Source: Melieria omissa (Eukaryota > Arthropoda > Insecta > Diptera > Ulidiidae). Taken from it: a stretch of 64,000 nucleotides of DNA. The notes below the pieces were generated by a model. That model saw only the letters and a list, made by a program, of their open reading frames with translations. It was not told the origin of the DNA and ran no database searches. Numbering within the stretch: position 1 is the stretch's first letter; each line of letters starts with the position of its first letter. A program made the position numbers and the translations under genes. Shown piece after piece: positions 11,800-22,200 of this stretch. The DNA is taken from positions 30,953,798 through 31,017,797 of the forward strand of contig OZ020267.1 in assembly GCA_963971225.1 (NCBI GenBank). The letters run 5' to 3'.

Positions 11800-13390
11800 C
11801 TTGCAAATGATTAAAATTTCGCCTTTTGGCTCACAAACGAAGTATTATTACTTCTCGTAGCAAAACCTTGAGTCCCCAAACAATCCATCCATCCAACCCA
11901 ACTAATTGATTCTGCAATTAATCTTTGGTTATTTCTAATTAACTTTAACTGGTCCCTAAATTATTTCTCACCCGAACAAAGTTAACTTTTCGTATATTTA
12001 CTAATTATTCCCATTTGAAATATCATTTCGCTTTAATGTCTTTTACCATTTCTCATATTCAATTCAACTCGAACCGACACGCCATGCAAAAAGTCCATTT
12101 GCGCTCTGCAGTGTTTAGTGTTCAAAGCACTGAAACTGAAAAATAACTTAATTGCCTTTGTTGCATGTTGAACGATGTGCACATAAATGTCAATGTGTAA
12201 ACGCACAGCCACGTTTTATGTGCAATTTAACAATTTAGACTTGCAGTAAAAAAGCGAACCAATGCCACACAAAAGCAACCAACTTGACCACATTCGAGTT
12301 GGCCAGCGTGTAAGTGCCATCGAGCCGTTGTAAACGACAATCATTTGTTACGCAATATTTGTTGTTATTGCAATCAAGTTATAGGGCACAACTTGAAAAT
12401 GACAACACGCAGAGTTGTGCACATAAACTATGAAAAAATAAAAATAAATAAAATGACATTTAATGTAATAGTTACTGAGTTGTGCTTTCTTTGATTGTTT
12501 GGAACTGCGGCAAAGCAAATCGCAGTGTGAAATTTCTGAAACTGCAATAAATAACACAACAGCGCCGCATGACAGGCAAATAAAGCAAATTACTACTTCA
12601 ACCTTGATAAGTTGGTTGGTTGTTAGTGACTGGCAGTTGATAGAGCCAACATTTGACTTTGGCAGCAACTGTGCATAGTAGCAAAATGCACCAACACAAA
12701 CACACATAAATTGGAATTGGAAATGGAGTTCAATAACCGCGGCGCCAACATTGTCACACACAACTCGTTCTAAGCCAATTTGTGTGGTGGCTAAAATAGC
12801 TAAAAGAAATCACTCGCACACACACACACAGACACAGATTGGCGCACCACACCACAGGTGACAGTCTAATTGCGCGGCACGCGGTGGCACAGCAAATACT
12901 CCTCGCGTTGCCATTGTCAGTCAATCAATTATTTGTGACGTTGAGTCTTTTTCCGGTCGCGACGCCCCGCACTTCAGCTGCCACCGCACTAAATGGCGCT
13001 CATTTTGAATAAATAATGAGATAATTCAGCACTTAATTGCAGTATTGTTGCTCCGCATAGGCCGAGCAGAGCAGATAGCGCCGGCCGCTGATGCTCAACT
13101 ACGGTTTATCGTTAATTAAAACTGCATAAGCAATGCAGGATTTTCTGGGAGTTTATTTAAAAGTTTGCTGTTGTCAGCTGTGGCGCAAAGCTGCGCGTCA
13201 CAAAAGAATTTAACGCACAGCTTTTGGAGGAAAATTCAAATGCTGAAACATCGTTGAGTGTTGGCAACTGGCTGGAGTTGTGGAGTGTTTGAATATTTTC
13301 AGTGACTGAGAGTTTTGGTCACTTAAAAAACTGATAATACTCGGAAAATGGTCAACATTTTAGAATATCTTTGGTATTGTTAGCTTTAAA
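11800..13390. other. Unique AT-rich DNA
   Basis: No gene or repeat family recognised. A CA run lies at 12817-12831. A 137-codon minus-strand frame at 12348-12761 has no recognisable domain. Confidence 0.45.
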
Positions 13391-13398
13391 GTCTTAAT

Positions 13399-13587
13399 CT
13401 ACTGTTGAGCTCTAAGCGTATCATTGTCCTGCAGAAAGTGAGATCTTTCTGTCAACGAAGAGTTGACTGCGAAAGACGAGACGAGAATAGCAACAGTACG
13501 ACCGCATCTGTCACAATATAGAATCAAAACCTTTCTATGGAAATGATTTTCTGAACGAACACTGACCACAATTGTCGCTGAGGTCAA
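13399..13587 (-). mobile_element. Possible mariner transposase scrap
   Basis: The minus-strand frame reads RKVLILYCDRCGRTV and later FLQDNDTLRAQ. These resemble the KVLL.IWWD..G and F.QDNARPH motifs of mariner transposases, with roughly normal spacing. Neighbouring sequence gives no PYSPDL motif. The match is weak and could be chance. Confidence 0.4.
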
Positions 13588-13869
13588 GCTTAGAATTCTT
13601 TCTATTCAGCAAAACCAAATGCATTGGCAGCACTGATTGTTGAATTTCTTATGACGTTTCCTGTGTGTTTTGAATAGTAAATAAAATATTGTTAGTTAAT
13701 ATTTCGGTTAAAATTTAGTTGTTTTATAAATTAATACACATTGACTTTTGATATAAATTGATTTTTGGATCATTTAATAGAAATAGACAAATGCTTAGCA
13801 GAGGAAGTTCGAAAGCACTTTTCAATTTGTGATTAGATGCACAAAAAGTTAAATTGTGTTGTTGTTGTT

Positions 13870-14110
13870 GCACGGCGAAGTTACAAGACCATCTTGTTAG
13901 TTATGTGGTCCTGTTGCTACCGTGAGCCATCAGACTTCGTAGACTCTCCTCATGGCTTCAAAGTAGAATTACCTGACTGTTGACTACGTGGCGTCATTTG
14001 AAGACGAAGTCATCTTTTAGTCGTGTGGTGCTGTTACTGCCGTCTTAAATGTGTTGGGGCCATTACACTTTCTTGACTCTCCTCCTAGAGTTGTTGACTA
14101 CTTAGCGACG
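13870..14110. repeat. Array of GACTACGTGGCG units, left part
   Basis: Units of about 125 bp carry TTGACTACGTGGCG, AAGACGAAGTCATCTT and TTGACTCTCCTC. The same units resume at 15155, so the array is interrupted by about 1 kb of other DNA. Confidence 0.75.
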
Positions 14111-15154
14111 CACGTTGGGAAAAAACAGGCAAAAACGCTCGCATCGTTTTGAGTGTTTTGAGCTTTAGAATCTATAGTTTTTGCACTAGAGAACTGAAAT
14201 TTCGTTATGATCTTAAAAGTTCTTCAAAGAATTGTATGGTATAATTTTTTTTTTTATTTTCCCTACCAGGAGCTGGTACCCTACAGTCGGAGAAGTTAAG
14301 AGTTTTAGAAATATGCATAATCAGAAGCAAAAAATATAAGTCAATATTTTGATAACTGATTCTCGTAGAAGATCAAAAATAAAGTTACACGTGTTTGAGG
14401 GTTTTTAATTTTAGCACTTTTTCGCAGCTCGGTTTATGTTTTCCGAGTGTATAACAAAAGATTTAATAACTTCGGAAATAAAAAAGATAAAGGATTGAAT
14501 TTTCGCATAACGGTTTGCCATAAGTAGAAGATGATTTATTCCAAAAATGAAAAAAATTCGCCCACGGCCACGCCTACTCTTCATACAGATTTTATTTTTA
14601 ACAATATTAAAATAAGCTACAATTTTGCTGTCGTGCATTAAAATGTTCTTTAGAGACATTAAGCCCACTTTTATAAAAGTAGGGAAACTCTTTCTTAAAA
14701 AAATCTAAACTATTCATTTACTTTTTTAAAGCATGGAAAAGGTTAACTGACAAGTATAACTTTCCTCACCAAAAGTTAAACTTATGACTTATTATGTATC
14801 TCAAGGGGTTAACGAGGCATTTCACACCTATTTCCAGACAAAAATATCCCTAAACGAACGGTAAATATTTAAAAGTTCATATTTTGAAAAATATCTTTAT
14901 ATGGCAACCCTGTTAAAAATGGGCAAACCACGCCCATTTTAGGCAATATGTTGTTCTCGTGATTTCCAAAGTGTTTGTACGAAATTTCAGTTTCGTGTCT
15001 CAACTTTTTCGAAAGCAATTGTGAATACCTTCCATCACACAGACGAATTGGAAGACATATTAACAGACGGACATAGATAAATCAATGCGATATATATGTA
15101 CATATCGCAATTCTATACATTTAAATACATATTTATTCCTTTCAACACCAGCCT
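14111..15154. repeat. DNA interrupting the array
   Basis: This roughly 1-kb AT-rich segment separates two halves of one repeat array. It contains a TATATATGTACATA palindromic stretch near 15090-15105 and CACGCCCATTTT-type phrases like those in other fly dispersed repeats. I could not define termini or a target duplication. Confidence 0.35.
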
Positions 15155-15700
15155 TGCTGGTTTTTGACTACTCGGCGACGTTTGAAGACGATGTCATCTT
15201 GTAGTCCTGTGGTCCTATTGCTGCCGTCTGCAGTGTGTTGAGCTTAACAGACTTTGTTGACTTTCATCATAGCTTCAAAGTCGAATTACCTGACTTTTGA
15301 CTACGTGGCGACGTTTGAAGACGACGTCGTCATTTAGTCGTGTGCTGCAGTTACTCCCTTCTTAAATGTGTTGGGGCCATCAGACTTCGTTGACTCTCCC
15401 CCTGGAGTAGTTGACTACTCGGCGGCGTTTCAAGACGACGCCATCTTGTAGTCCTGTGGTCCTATTGCTGCCGTCTGCAGTGTGTTGAGCTTAACAGACT
15501 TTGTTGACTTTCCTCATGGCTTCAGATAAGAATTACCTTCTAATTTGTGATCGGTCGACCCAAAAATATCATTGCAACTCTGTTGCTTCATTGTCATCAT
15601 GTAGTTGGCTACACGGCGACGTTTAAAGACGCTTGCATCTTGTAGTCGTCTTCAACGTGTTCGAACCATCAGTCTTCGTTGACTCTTCTTTAGACTTTCC
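15155..15700. repeat. Array of GACTACTCGGCG units, right part
   Basis: TTGACTACTCGGCG starts units at about 15164 and 15411, 247 bp apart, with a half-unit TTGACTACGTGGCG near 15297. The block CTATTGCTGCCGTCTGCAGT is well conserved between the two. This gives a higher-order pair of roughly 125-bp half-units. Confidence 0.8.
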
Positions 15701-15789
15701 TATTGTTGATAATGGCTGTAATGAAGCTTAAAGAAGCTACAAAAGTTTAATTGCCGGCCGTGGCCTTTAATTGTGGGTCAGCTGGACCC

Positions 15790-15911
15790 CTATAATTATA
15801 ATTCTGTGATCAAAAGCAATAATCGCTTAAGTCTACTCAATGATGTCTTAAGTCGACTTAAGCGTTATTGTTTTTATCCACAGAATTATAAAAAGATTTC
15901 TATAATTATAT
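15790..15911. mobile_element. Palindromic hairpin MITE
   Basis: Arms of about 42 bases pair around a centre near 15843: TATAATTCTGTGATCAAAAG on the left matches the complement of the segment ending at 15890. CGCTTAAGTC recurs as GACTTAAGCG. TATAATTATA borders both sides. It is probably a foldback MITE of unknown superfamily. Confidence 0.65.
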
Positions 15912-15945
15912 TCTTATACTCTTAACTTCTTTTAGCCTCAGCTGC

Positions 15946-16190
15946 TTAACACTAGAAAGACCATTGCGGTCATTTTGACGGTTTTTGATTTTTAATATAT
16001 TTTCCTTAGTATTTCTATCAACTTTTGCTTTGATGACTTTTATTTTTTTATTGGGTTCTACAATTGGTTCAACAATTAGGGTTCTACAAATACAATTAGC
16101 CAAATCCCGTATGTACTTTTCGAGATATCAGCGCATATAATAAGTGGTCTCTGTAGCTATGGAAAACTTGCAGTCTTTCTAGAATCAATA
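15946..16190 (+). mobile_element. piggyBac-like MITE, CACTAGAAAG family, copy 1
   Basis: TTAACACTAGAAAGACC starts at 15946 and the element closes near GTCTTTCTAG at 16173-16182. The right TTAA has decayed. The left end resembles piggyBac termini (TTAACCCTAGAAAG, from general knowledge). ATTGCGGTCATTTT inside is shared with the copy at 42554. No coding capacity. Confidence 0.75.
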
Positions 16191-17955
16191 ATGTCAACAT
16201 TTGCCTCGGAAGCATCAACAATTTTTGTAGCAACACCCGAATTAACGCTTACGCAACTTTTTCTAATTCTTGCAATTTGTCTAAATATAATGTTTACCAC
16301 TTCACTGCACACTTCTTTCTCTCACTCCAATGCCAACGTCTCTTGAATGCCACAACAACAAGTGTGAACAATCGCTTTGTCTGTTCGGCATTCTGGTTCT
16401 TGTGTCAAGTTACTCGTTTACCTAATGCAGCAAACTCGTTTCGATTAGTTTGTGAGTAGATTTTTTTTCATTGTTTTGGACATTGCCTTGGCCCCCTCAG
16501 CCAAGACGTACACGGTCGCTGTGTTAAATCGCACACCTCGCTGTGACTGTGTCTATGTGTTAGTGTGAGTGTATATGCAACAATGAGTGTTTTATAACTT
16601 AGGAATTTGTGAATTGTTTATTTTGTTTAGTCCAAATTAGCCGTCAGACATGCTGACATGCAATTGAATTGCGTTGACAAAATTGCAAATGACATAAACA
16701 TTTCCTTATGGCCAAAAGCAAGGCAGCCAAATTGTAATTGATATGCTTGGCCACTCAGTCCCAGTGGCAGTAATTGTTGTTCAAGCATGTTTTGTTTGTG
16801 TTTTGTTTATGTTGTTGCTGTGTTTTCTTGGCTTACATGACCATGTCGGACATGTCTTATTCGATCATTTCCGAGCTGCATGTCTTGGCCCATCCGTCAC
16901 CTTATCTAGTTTGCGCCAATTTCCTGCTACAACCATTCATTTAGCTCTCGAGCAAAAAGCAAAGTCGAGCACTCTGAAGCCAATCTGCTTAGGTTAGTTT
17001 CTTCCATCAGCAGTTTTATTTGTTTTTAATTTTATGCATAAACTTCCATTCAGTCACTGACTGCAGTCGTGTCTTGTCTGTGCATTGCTTTTTTATTTTT
17101 TCCGCTCAAACTTGCTGCGTTTTTTTAAACAATTGTTCCCAATTCCTTCCTGTCTGTCTTTCGTTTTAATGCATCTCGTCATTGCATTCATTTCACTACC
17201 AAACTCTGAATATCTTCTCAAGTCTCTTGGACAACTCAGCAACGCAAACAACCCAAGAAAGCAGAATTTGCAAGTCGAATTAGCCTGCATTCCAGATTAA
17301 ATGTGGCCACTCTCACTCGCTTCCTGTCTCAGCTCTTTCGCTCTTCTTCTTTCTTACAGTCACAGTGCAAATTTAATGCAGACCGCCCCGTGACAGGAAG
17401 CAGTGCGCATCGCTTGTTCACAGGACACACAATTATTGCTCATTTCATTACGATTTTTTCTGTTTCCCCTGAGGATTTTTTTAGTATCTTTATTTTTATT
17501 ATTTTCTCTATCGTCAGTCTTTTTGTTTTTTTTTTTTTTGGCAGCAAGAATTGTGTAAAATTAGAGCAGATTCAGAGCAAACCAAACGCACAGCTTGCAG
17601 CTAAGAAATGTGTATAATAGCGCAGTGAAAGAATCGTTGCACGTTGCCTGTTGGGGGAAATCGCCATTGTTGGCGTAATTCGATTACATTTGCGCACATC
17701 GTCGGCCAGGAATGGCCTTGAAAGCAAAAAGAAGCCATGGACATTGTTGAAATGCGAAAATCCGCAGTGAAATTGAGCTGGATTTAACCGACTGAAGACA
17801 ATACACATTGGACTTTATTGTTCAAGTTCGTGCGAGGCTTTCGTGACTTGAAATTATTTAATTTTTTAATTATTAAAATTATTTATTTAATTAAGATCGT
17901 CCGGGTTGTAATTCAGGCTGCCGGTACAAGCCTTTTGAAGTCCTGAAGTCCTCAA
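16191..17955. other. Unique DNA
   Basis: No gene or repeat family recognised. A T run lies at 17528-17539. Several 60-100-codon frames (16277, 16743, 17303) show no conserved motif. Confidence 0.45.
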
Positions 17956-17957
17956 AA

Positions 17958-18100
17958 GCTTTTCATTCATTGAGAAATGCACTTCTCCGAAAAGGTAAAA
18001 GCTGCACAATGCCAAGTCAAACGAATATGAGAAGTGGTTGGTTGGTTAAAATGTAACTTTTTGTAAAAAAAATCAGTCGCTGAGGGCGAATTGTGTTCAT
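17958..18100 (+). repeat. Dispersed repeat, AATGCACTTCTCCGAAAAGG copy 1
   Basis: AATGCACTTCTCCGAAAAGG, then GGTTAAAATG and AAAAAAATCAGTC, recur in the same order at 47850-47990. Together with 18600-18830 and 48.2-49.1 kb it seems to be part of a larger, decayed element. Confidence 0.65.
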
Positions 18101-18138
18101 CAGTCCACATGTACCAAACAAGACAAAAAACCTTTCTG

Positions 18139-18470
18139 TTAACCCTTTCGACCCCGAATTTTAACCTGTTTCTCGATATTACTTTTTGGTATTTAAATCA
18201 TGAAACACTTATCTCAGAAGTGTGCACACGACATTTGAAGTCGCCACGCCCCTTTGTTACAGTTCTAGAGCTGGTTTACTTTTGAACAATTTTAGCTTAA
18301 AACGGGTTAAATAAATTTTGTATCAATATTTTTTAACTACAGAAAAATTATAAAATATTTATGGAAAAATACAAAATTATCACTTTTTGATTTTATTTAA
18401 ATATTTTTAAAGAAACACATTTTTGTCGAAAAAAAATTTGAATGTATTTTTTTTGGATTGGTGTCTTAAG
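18139..18470 (-). mobile_element. TTAA element, CCCTTTCGACCCC family, partial
   Basis: TTAACCCTTTCGACCCC starts at 18139. The sequence to about 18430 is the reverse complement of the right half of the copy at 50.63-51.15 kb: ACTTTTTGGT, TTAGCTTAAAACGGGTTAAA and AATACAAAATTATCACTTTT. The other end is not recognisable, so this copy is truncated or diverged. Confidence 0.75.
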
Positions 18471-18599
18471 CAAATTTGTTGGTCGTTAAAATATCTACAA
18501 ACTTGCCAAAGACAGTAAAGCGATATTCAGAACGATTTAGGACCTATTAGCATTTAAACCTTCGGAGACTTAAGCAACGAACTCGACTGAAATGAGCAA

Positions 18600-18840
18600 A
18601 ATTCAAAGTCGGATTTCACTTAAACTAGAGCCATTCCAGCCAAACGGCTGGTGTATCTTAACTCAGTACACCTATAGAAAAGTCGCTCAGTAGGTTCCCC
18701 TCATGTTGGAATTTTCGACTTGCACAGTATTATCAACATAAACTTGACTCATCAAAAGAAATGTCGAAGTAAAAGTTTGACCAAACATAAACTTCTAACT
18801 AAACTAAATTAAAAATTATAAAAATTAATTATTATTAAAA
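18600..18840. repeat. Dispersed repeat related to 48 kb array
   Basis: TATCAACATAAACTTGACTCATC and TATTATTAAAAATATT-like segments match blocks around 48270-48380 and 48670-48740. Family unknown. Confidence 0.5.
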
Positions 18841-19895
18841 ATATTTCCATCCAGCGCCTAATGCTTTGTACTTCATCCCACTGTATCAGCTCAGCCCTCA
18901 CTCTTCGCTCATTACAGCATAGTTTCCACAGTTGAAATTTGTACTTTATTGAAATGTTTTCATTGTGTCTGCGCTTTACTTTCGTTTGTATGTGCGGCAC
19001 AACTTTCGTTGATAAACGAAAATTCTCTTGTTGCGCTGTCATTTTGTTGTTGTTGTCTTGGTGCCTGTTTTTCTCTTACATTTCTTTGCTTTTAACTTGT
19101 TTGCACTTTGCGCCGTTGGCTAAAAGCGTTCGCGGTTTTAAGTTTACATCTGCAGGCTAATTGCGACAGTTGTAGTCTAACATGCCATTGTTATTTTTTT
19201 TGCTATTTATTGTTGTTGTTGTTGTTATTGGTAATGGTGTGTAATTACATAACTTACTAGCGTTAAATTTAAACCAGTTTTAGTTAATTAAACGAGCGCT
19301 AATTGCTGCACTGTTTACGGCTTTGTGCAAACAACAACAACCGGCGGCCAAGTCATTTGTCTGGCTGTATGTTGTATATGTATGTTTGTAATGCAATGTG
19401 TATGCAAATGTAATTTGTTTGGTGTTATCAATTGACCTCGTCTCAAATGTCCTTAAATATTTGTACGCTTTTTGATACGTGGTGAGAGGTGAGAGGTGAG
19501 AGGGAATGAGAACCAAAGGGCCACACACACACAAATCCAATGAGATTCTTCATGGCTCAAGTCGTGCGCCATTAACTTGGCTGACATTTGTGCTGGTTGA
19601 AGTATTGTTTTTGCATTTATTGTTTATGGTTTTGCTTTTGCTGCAACTCTTGAATATTCAAAGTGCATACAATCGACATGCGGATTTCTTCAAGTGAATT
19701 CCCCAACCCTTCAATTCACAGACCTTCGACAAAAACAAACAAAAATTACCAATGACTGCGCTGTAAAATAAAACTGAAAGGCAACAACAAAATAAATGGT
19801 TATTGTGTGAAATTCAATGGAACTAAGTAATGGCGAAATTTTATACGATTTTATTGTTCAGATTTTATGACTTTAATGATTGTATTATTTTAGTA
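18841..19895. other. Unique DNA with short repeats
   Basis: No gene recognised. GTT repeats lie at 19211-19227 and a GTGAGAG repeat (about three units) at 19480-19502. Confidence 0.45.
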
Positions 19896-19899
19896 CTTA

Positions 19900-20130
19900 A
19901 GTGTACGAGTGGGCTGAAAAGTTTCCTTTCAAACGAAGGAAATTATGATGTAATTTAACTGGATTTAAGTTAAAGTGTTCAGAGTGCCTACATTAAATTT
20001 TCTGCTTTACTTTAGTGATATGAAAATGATATCATATGTTCAAAATTGTCCCCTTTGTACTCTATACGAAGGTTATCTGAAAAGTTTTCATTCTAATGCC
20101 TCTTTCTGACTATGTAATATAAAGTAGTGT
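19900..20130. mobile_element. Mariner terminal-repeat-like sequences
   Basis: TACGAGTGGGCTGAAAAGTT near 19904 and TACGAAGGTTATCTGAAAAG near 20064 both look like mariner inverted-repeat ends in the same orientation. No transposase lies between them. They may be two separate end fragments. Confidence 0.45.
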
Positions 20131-20269
20131 GGCATTTGTAGTCAGTTAAATGTGAACGTGTTGTCATATGGTGTCATTTGTGTTTGCCTGCATGTATGAC
20201 TACGATTTACCATACGAAATGACAATCAAATGAGACCGAATGAATTTGTGTCAAACAAACGATTTGACT

Positions 20270-21190
20270 ACGTTTGACGGCAAAAACCAAAAACCAAACC
20301 AAAAAGCAAAAAATAAATGGGGGAGGCTAATGGGGTTTCGACAGTACATTTTGATTGCTGCTTTGTAGAAACCCAAAAGTTGACAACCTTACAACTCCCA
20401 TCGTATGGGAGATGCCCTCTGTTGGTGAATTTCTGAACCTTAACTAATTTTGTATTTTTTGTACTCAAAAATGTTGGCGATCGCTGAATAAATCATTCAA
20501 ATTGGTTCAATAGTTTCCGAGATACGATGTTTTCTCGCTTACTTTACTACTACAGTTACAAGTGGGGAGCCAATGGCATAGAAAATAGCAAATTTTGTAT
20601 GGCAGCCCCCTTAAGACTTGGAGATAGCGGCTAGGTATGTTTGGAAGAAACATTCGGAAGGGAAAATAAATGGGTGTCGGTCATACATTTGACACGTCTG
20701 GGGGCAACCTGGGAGCAGTGGGAGTCGATTGTGTAAAAACGATCATTTTGTATGGGAGCCTCATTAAGGGTTGGAGATAGGGGACTTGAAGATAGCGGCT
20801 AGGTATGTTTGGAAGAAACATTCGGAAGGGAAAATAAATGGGTGTCGGTCATACATTTGACACGTCTGGGGGCAACCTGGGAGCAGTGGGAGTCGATTGT
20901 GTAAAAACGATCATTTTGTATGGGAGCCTCATTAAGGGTTGGAGATAGGGGGTAAGTATGTTCGGATGAAGGGTTCAAAAGCGAAAATTAGTGGCAGTCA
21001 GTCATAGATTTTAACCCTCTAAGAGCAACTTCTAACCAGATGTAGAGCAATTGGTCGAATTTTCCAGCGTTTTTGTGAACGTTGACCTCGTCATTTAGCC
21101 CCACCCTAGCCCCAAAATTTTGTGGCTCATGCACTTTTTCACCCAACCGCATAAAATGAGAGATTGCGGACTATCGAGATCGAAAACTCT
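20270..21190 (+). repeat. Large dispersed repeat, copy 1, with internal duplication
   Basis: The segment shares long blocks with 24890-25990: GAAACCCAAAAGTT, TTCAATAGTTT, ATTTTGTATGG, TTAAGGGTTGGAGATAGGGG, AACCCTCTAAGAGCAACT and a GCACTAAAT-like end. Inside, a 168-bp unit is tandemly duplicated (first copy from 20623, second from 20791) with no difference that I can see. Family not identified; no coding frame. Confidence 0.75.
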
Positions 21191-21194
21191 TGCA

Positions 21195-21480
21195 CTAAAT
21201 CATGTCCAATGAGCAAACGAGGCATCCAACGTGCGGAGAAAGCTTTCTCATACCTAAATCCTTTTTCAATATATGACAAATACGTTCTTTAGACAGATTC
21301 AAAGTCACCGCTGTCTCTCTTATTTTAATGCAAACTTGAGCCATGTTTTTGTCAGTGGTTACAGTTGTTGAACGACCCGAAGGATCACTGTCTTTCAGCA
21401 AAATTTAAATCCTACTCTTCAAAAATTTCACAGTAGTAAATTATGGTTCGAAAGAATCACTAACATTGGAGGAGAGAACC
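21195..21480 (-). mobile_element. Mariner transposase fragment (N-terminal DNA-binding part)
   Basis: The minus-strand frame from 21401 reads DPSGRSTTVTTDKNMAQVC, then LNLSKERICHILKKDLGMRKL. This is the linker and second helix-turn-helix of mariner transposases (typically LNLSKERV.HILTEDLGMRKL). The frame ends soon afterwards, before the D,D34D catalytic domain. Upstream sequence to about 21480 is frame-shifted. It is a non-functional fossil. Confidence 0.8.
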
Positions 21481-21545
21481 GAAGGAGGCAGTCGAAAATC
21501 TTTATTTGATGTTATTGGAGTGAAGAACACCTCCAACTAAGGAAA

Positions 21546-21604
21546 AACAAGCTTAGACTGGTCACCGGTCTTCTAACTGGGTACTGCAAACTGAGCAAAC
21601 ATAC
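21546..21604 (+). pseudogene. Non-LTR retrotransposon RNase H tail, left piece
   Basis: The plus frame reads LRKNKLRLVTGLLTGYCKLSKHT, matching the L.TGHC.L..H motif near the RNase H end of R1/jockey-type non-LTR polyproteins. It is cut off at 21604 by a likely solo LTR and resumes at 21994. The rest of the element is not visible. Confidence 0.65.
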
Positions 21605-21993
21605 TGTTACGAAAATGACTTCTCGAGTTCGTTAGGATTGTGCTTAAAAATAAAACCACTTCAATTACTCAGCGCAAACGCAGTCAAAAACCAACAATCG
21701 CTTTTTTTCTAAATTTACACTTGTTCTACTTTACACTACTACTATTGTATGTTCCCCCTTTGCTTGCTCAACACAAACCCGACTCCCTGCGCTGCACACT
21801 GCCGCTTTTATACTGGGTTTCTTATCGCGCCGATGTTTCTTGCACATTTCAGTTGTACTCTCTATCTCGATCGTTCTAGCACAACCTATTACCGTCGCGA
21901 ACCGTCCCTGCCATATAGACATTATAGCATGCCTAAAAGTATGCTCGTAAAAGCATTCATGCATAGCACAGCACAGAGTGACTCATCGTTACA
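21605..21993. mobile_element. Probable solo LTR, 389 bp
   Basis: The segment begins TGTTACGA and ends TCGTTACA, giving the TG...CA ends and short inverted repeat of an LTR. It interrupts an RNase H frame that continues on both sides. TATAAAAGCGGC on the minus strand (21812-21801) could be its TATA box, which would suggest minus orientation; TTTCAGTT at 21845-21852 could be an initiator on the plus strand. Flanks ATAC and ATAT give only an imperfect 4-bp duplication. Confidence 0.6.
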
Positions 21994-22200
21994 ATATGCA
22001 TACAATCGGGCTAGAAGAGGTGGGCGTCTGTAGAGTCTGGAAGGGGCGGGGCGGAGGAAACTCCCGAACTACTACACTGCAATGTCGTAGCGTTACCTGG
22101 GCCTCTTCTGGCTTACAGATGGGATGATGTTAGGGGATGTTCTCTGTTAGCAGTAGGGGGCATAATAGACTACTTCAGGTCTCAGTGCAACAAACCCCAT
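21994..22200 (+). pseudogene. Non-LTR retrotransposon RNase H tail, right piece
   Basis: After the LTR, the plus strand reads IGLEEVGVCRVW. A frame-shift later it reads AEETPELLHCNVVALPGPLL and, further on, VGGIIDYF. The ETPE.LLC.C pattern is the cysteine-histidine tail of insect non-LTR polyproteins. The pieces before and after 21605-21993 fit as one interrupted fossil. Confidence 0.65.
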
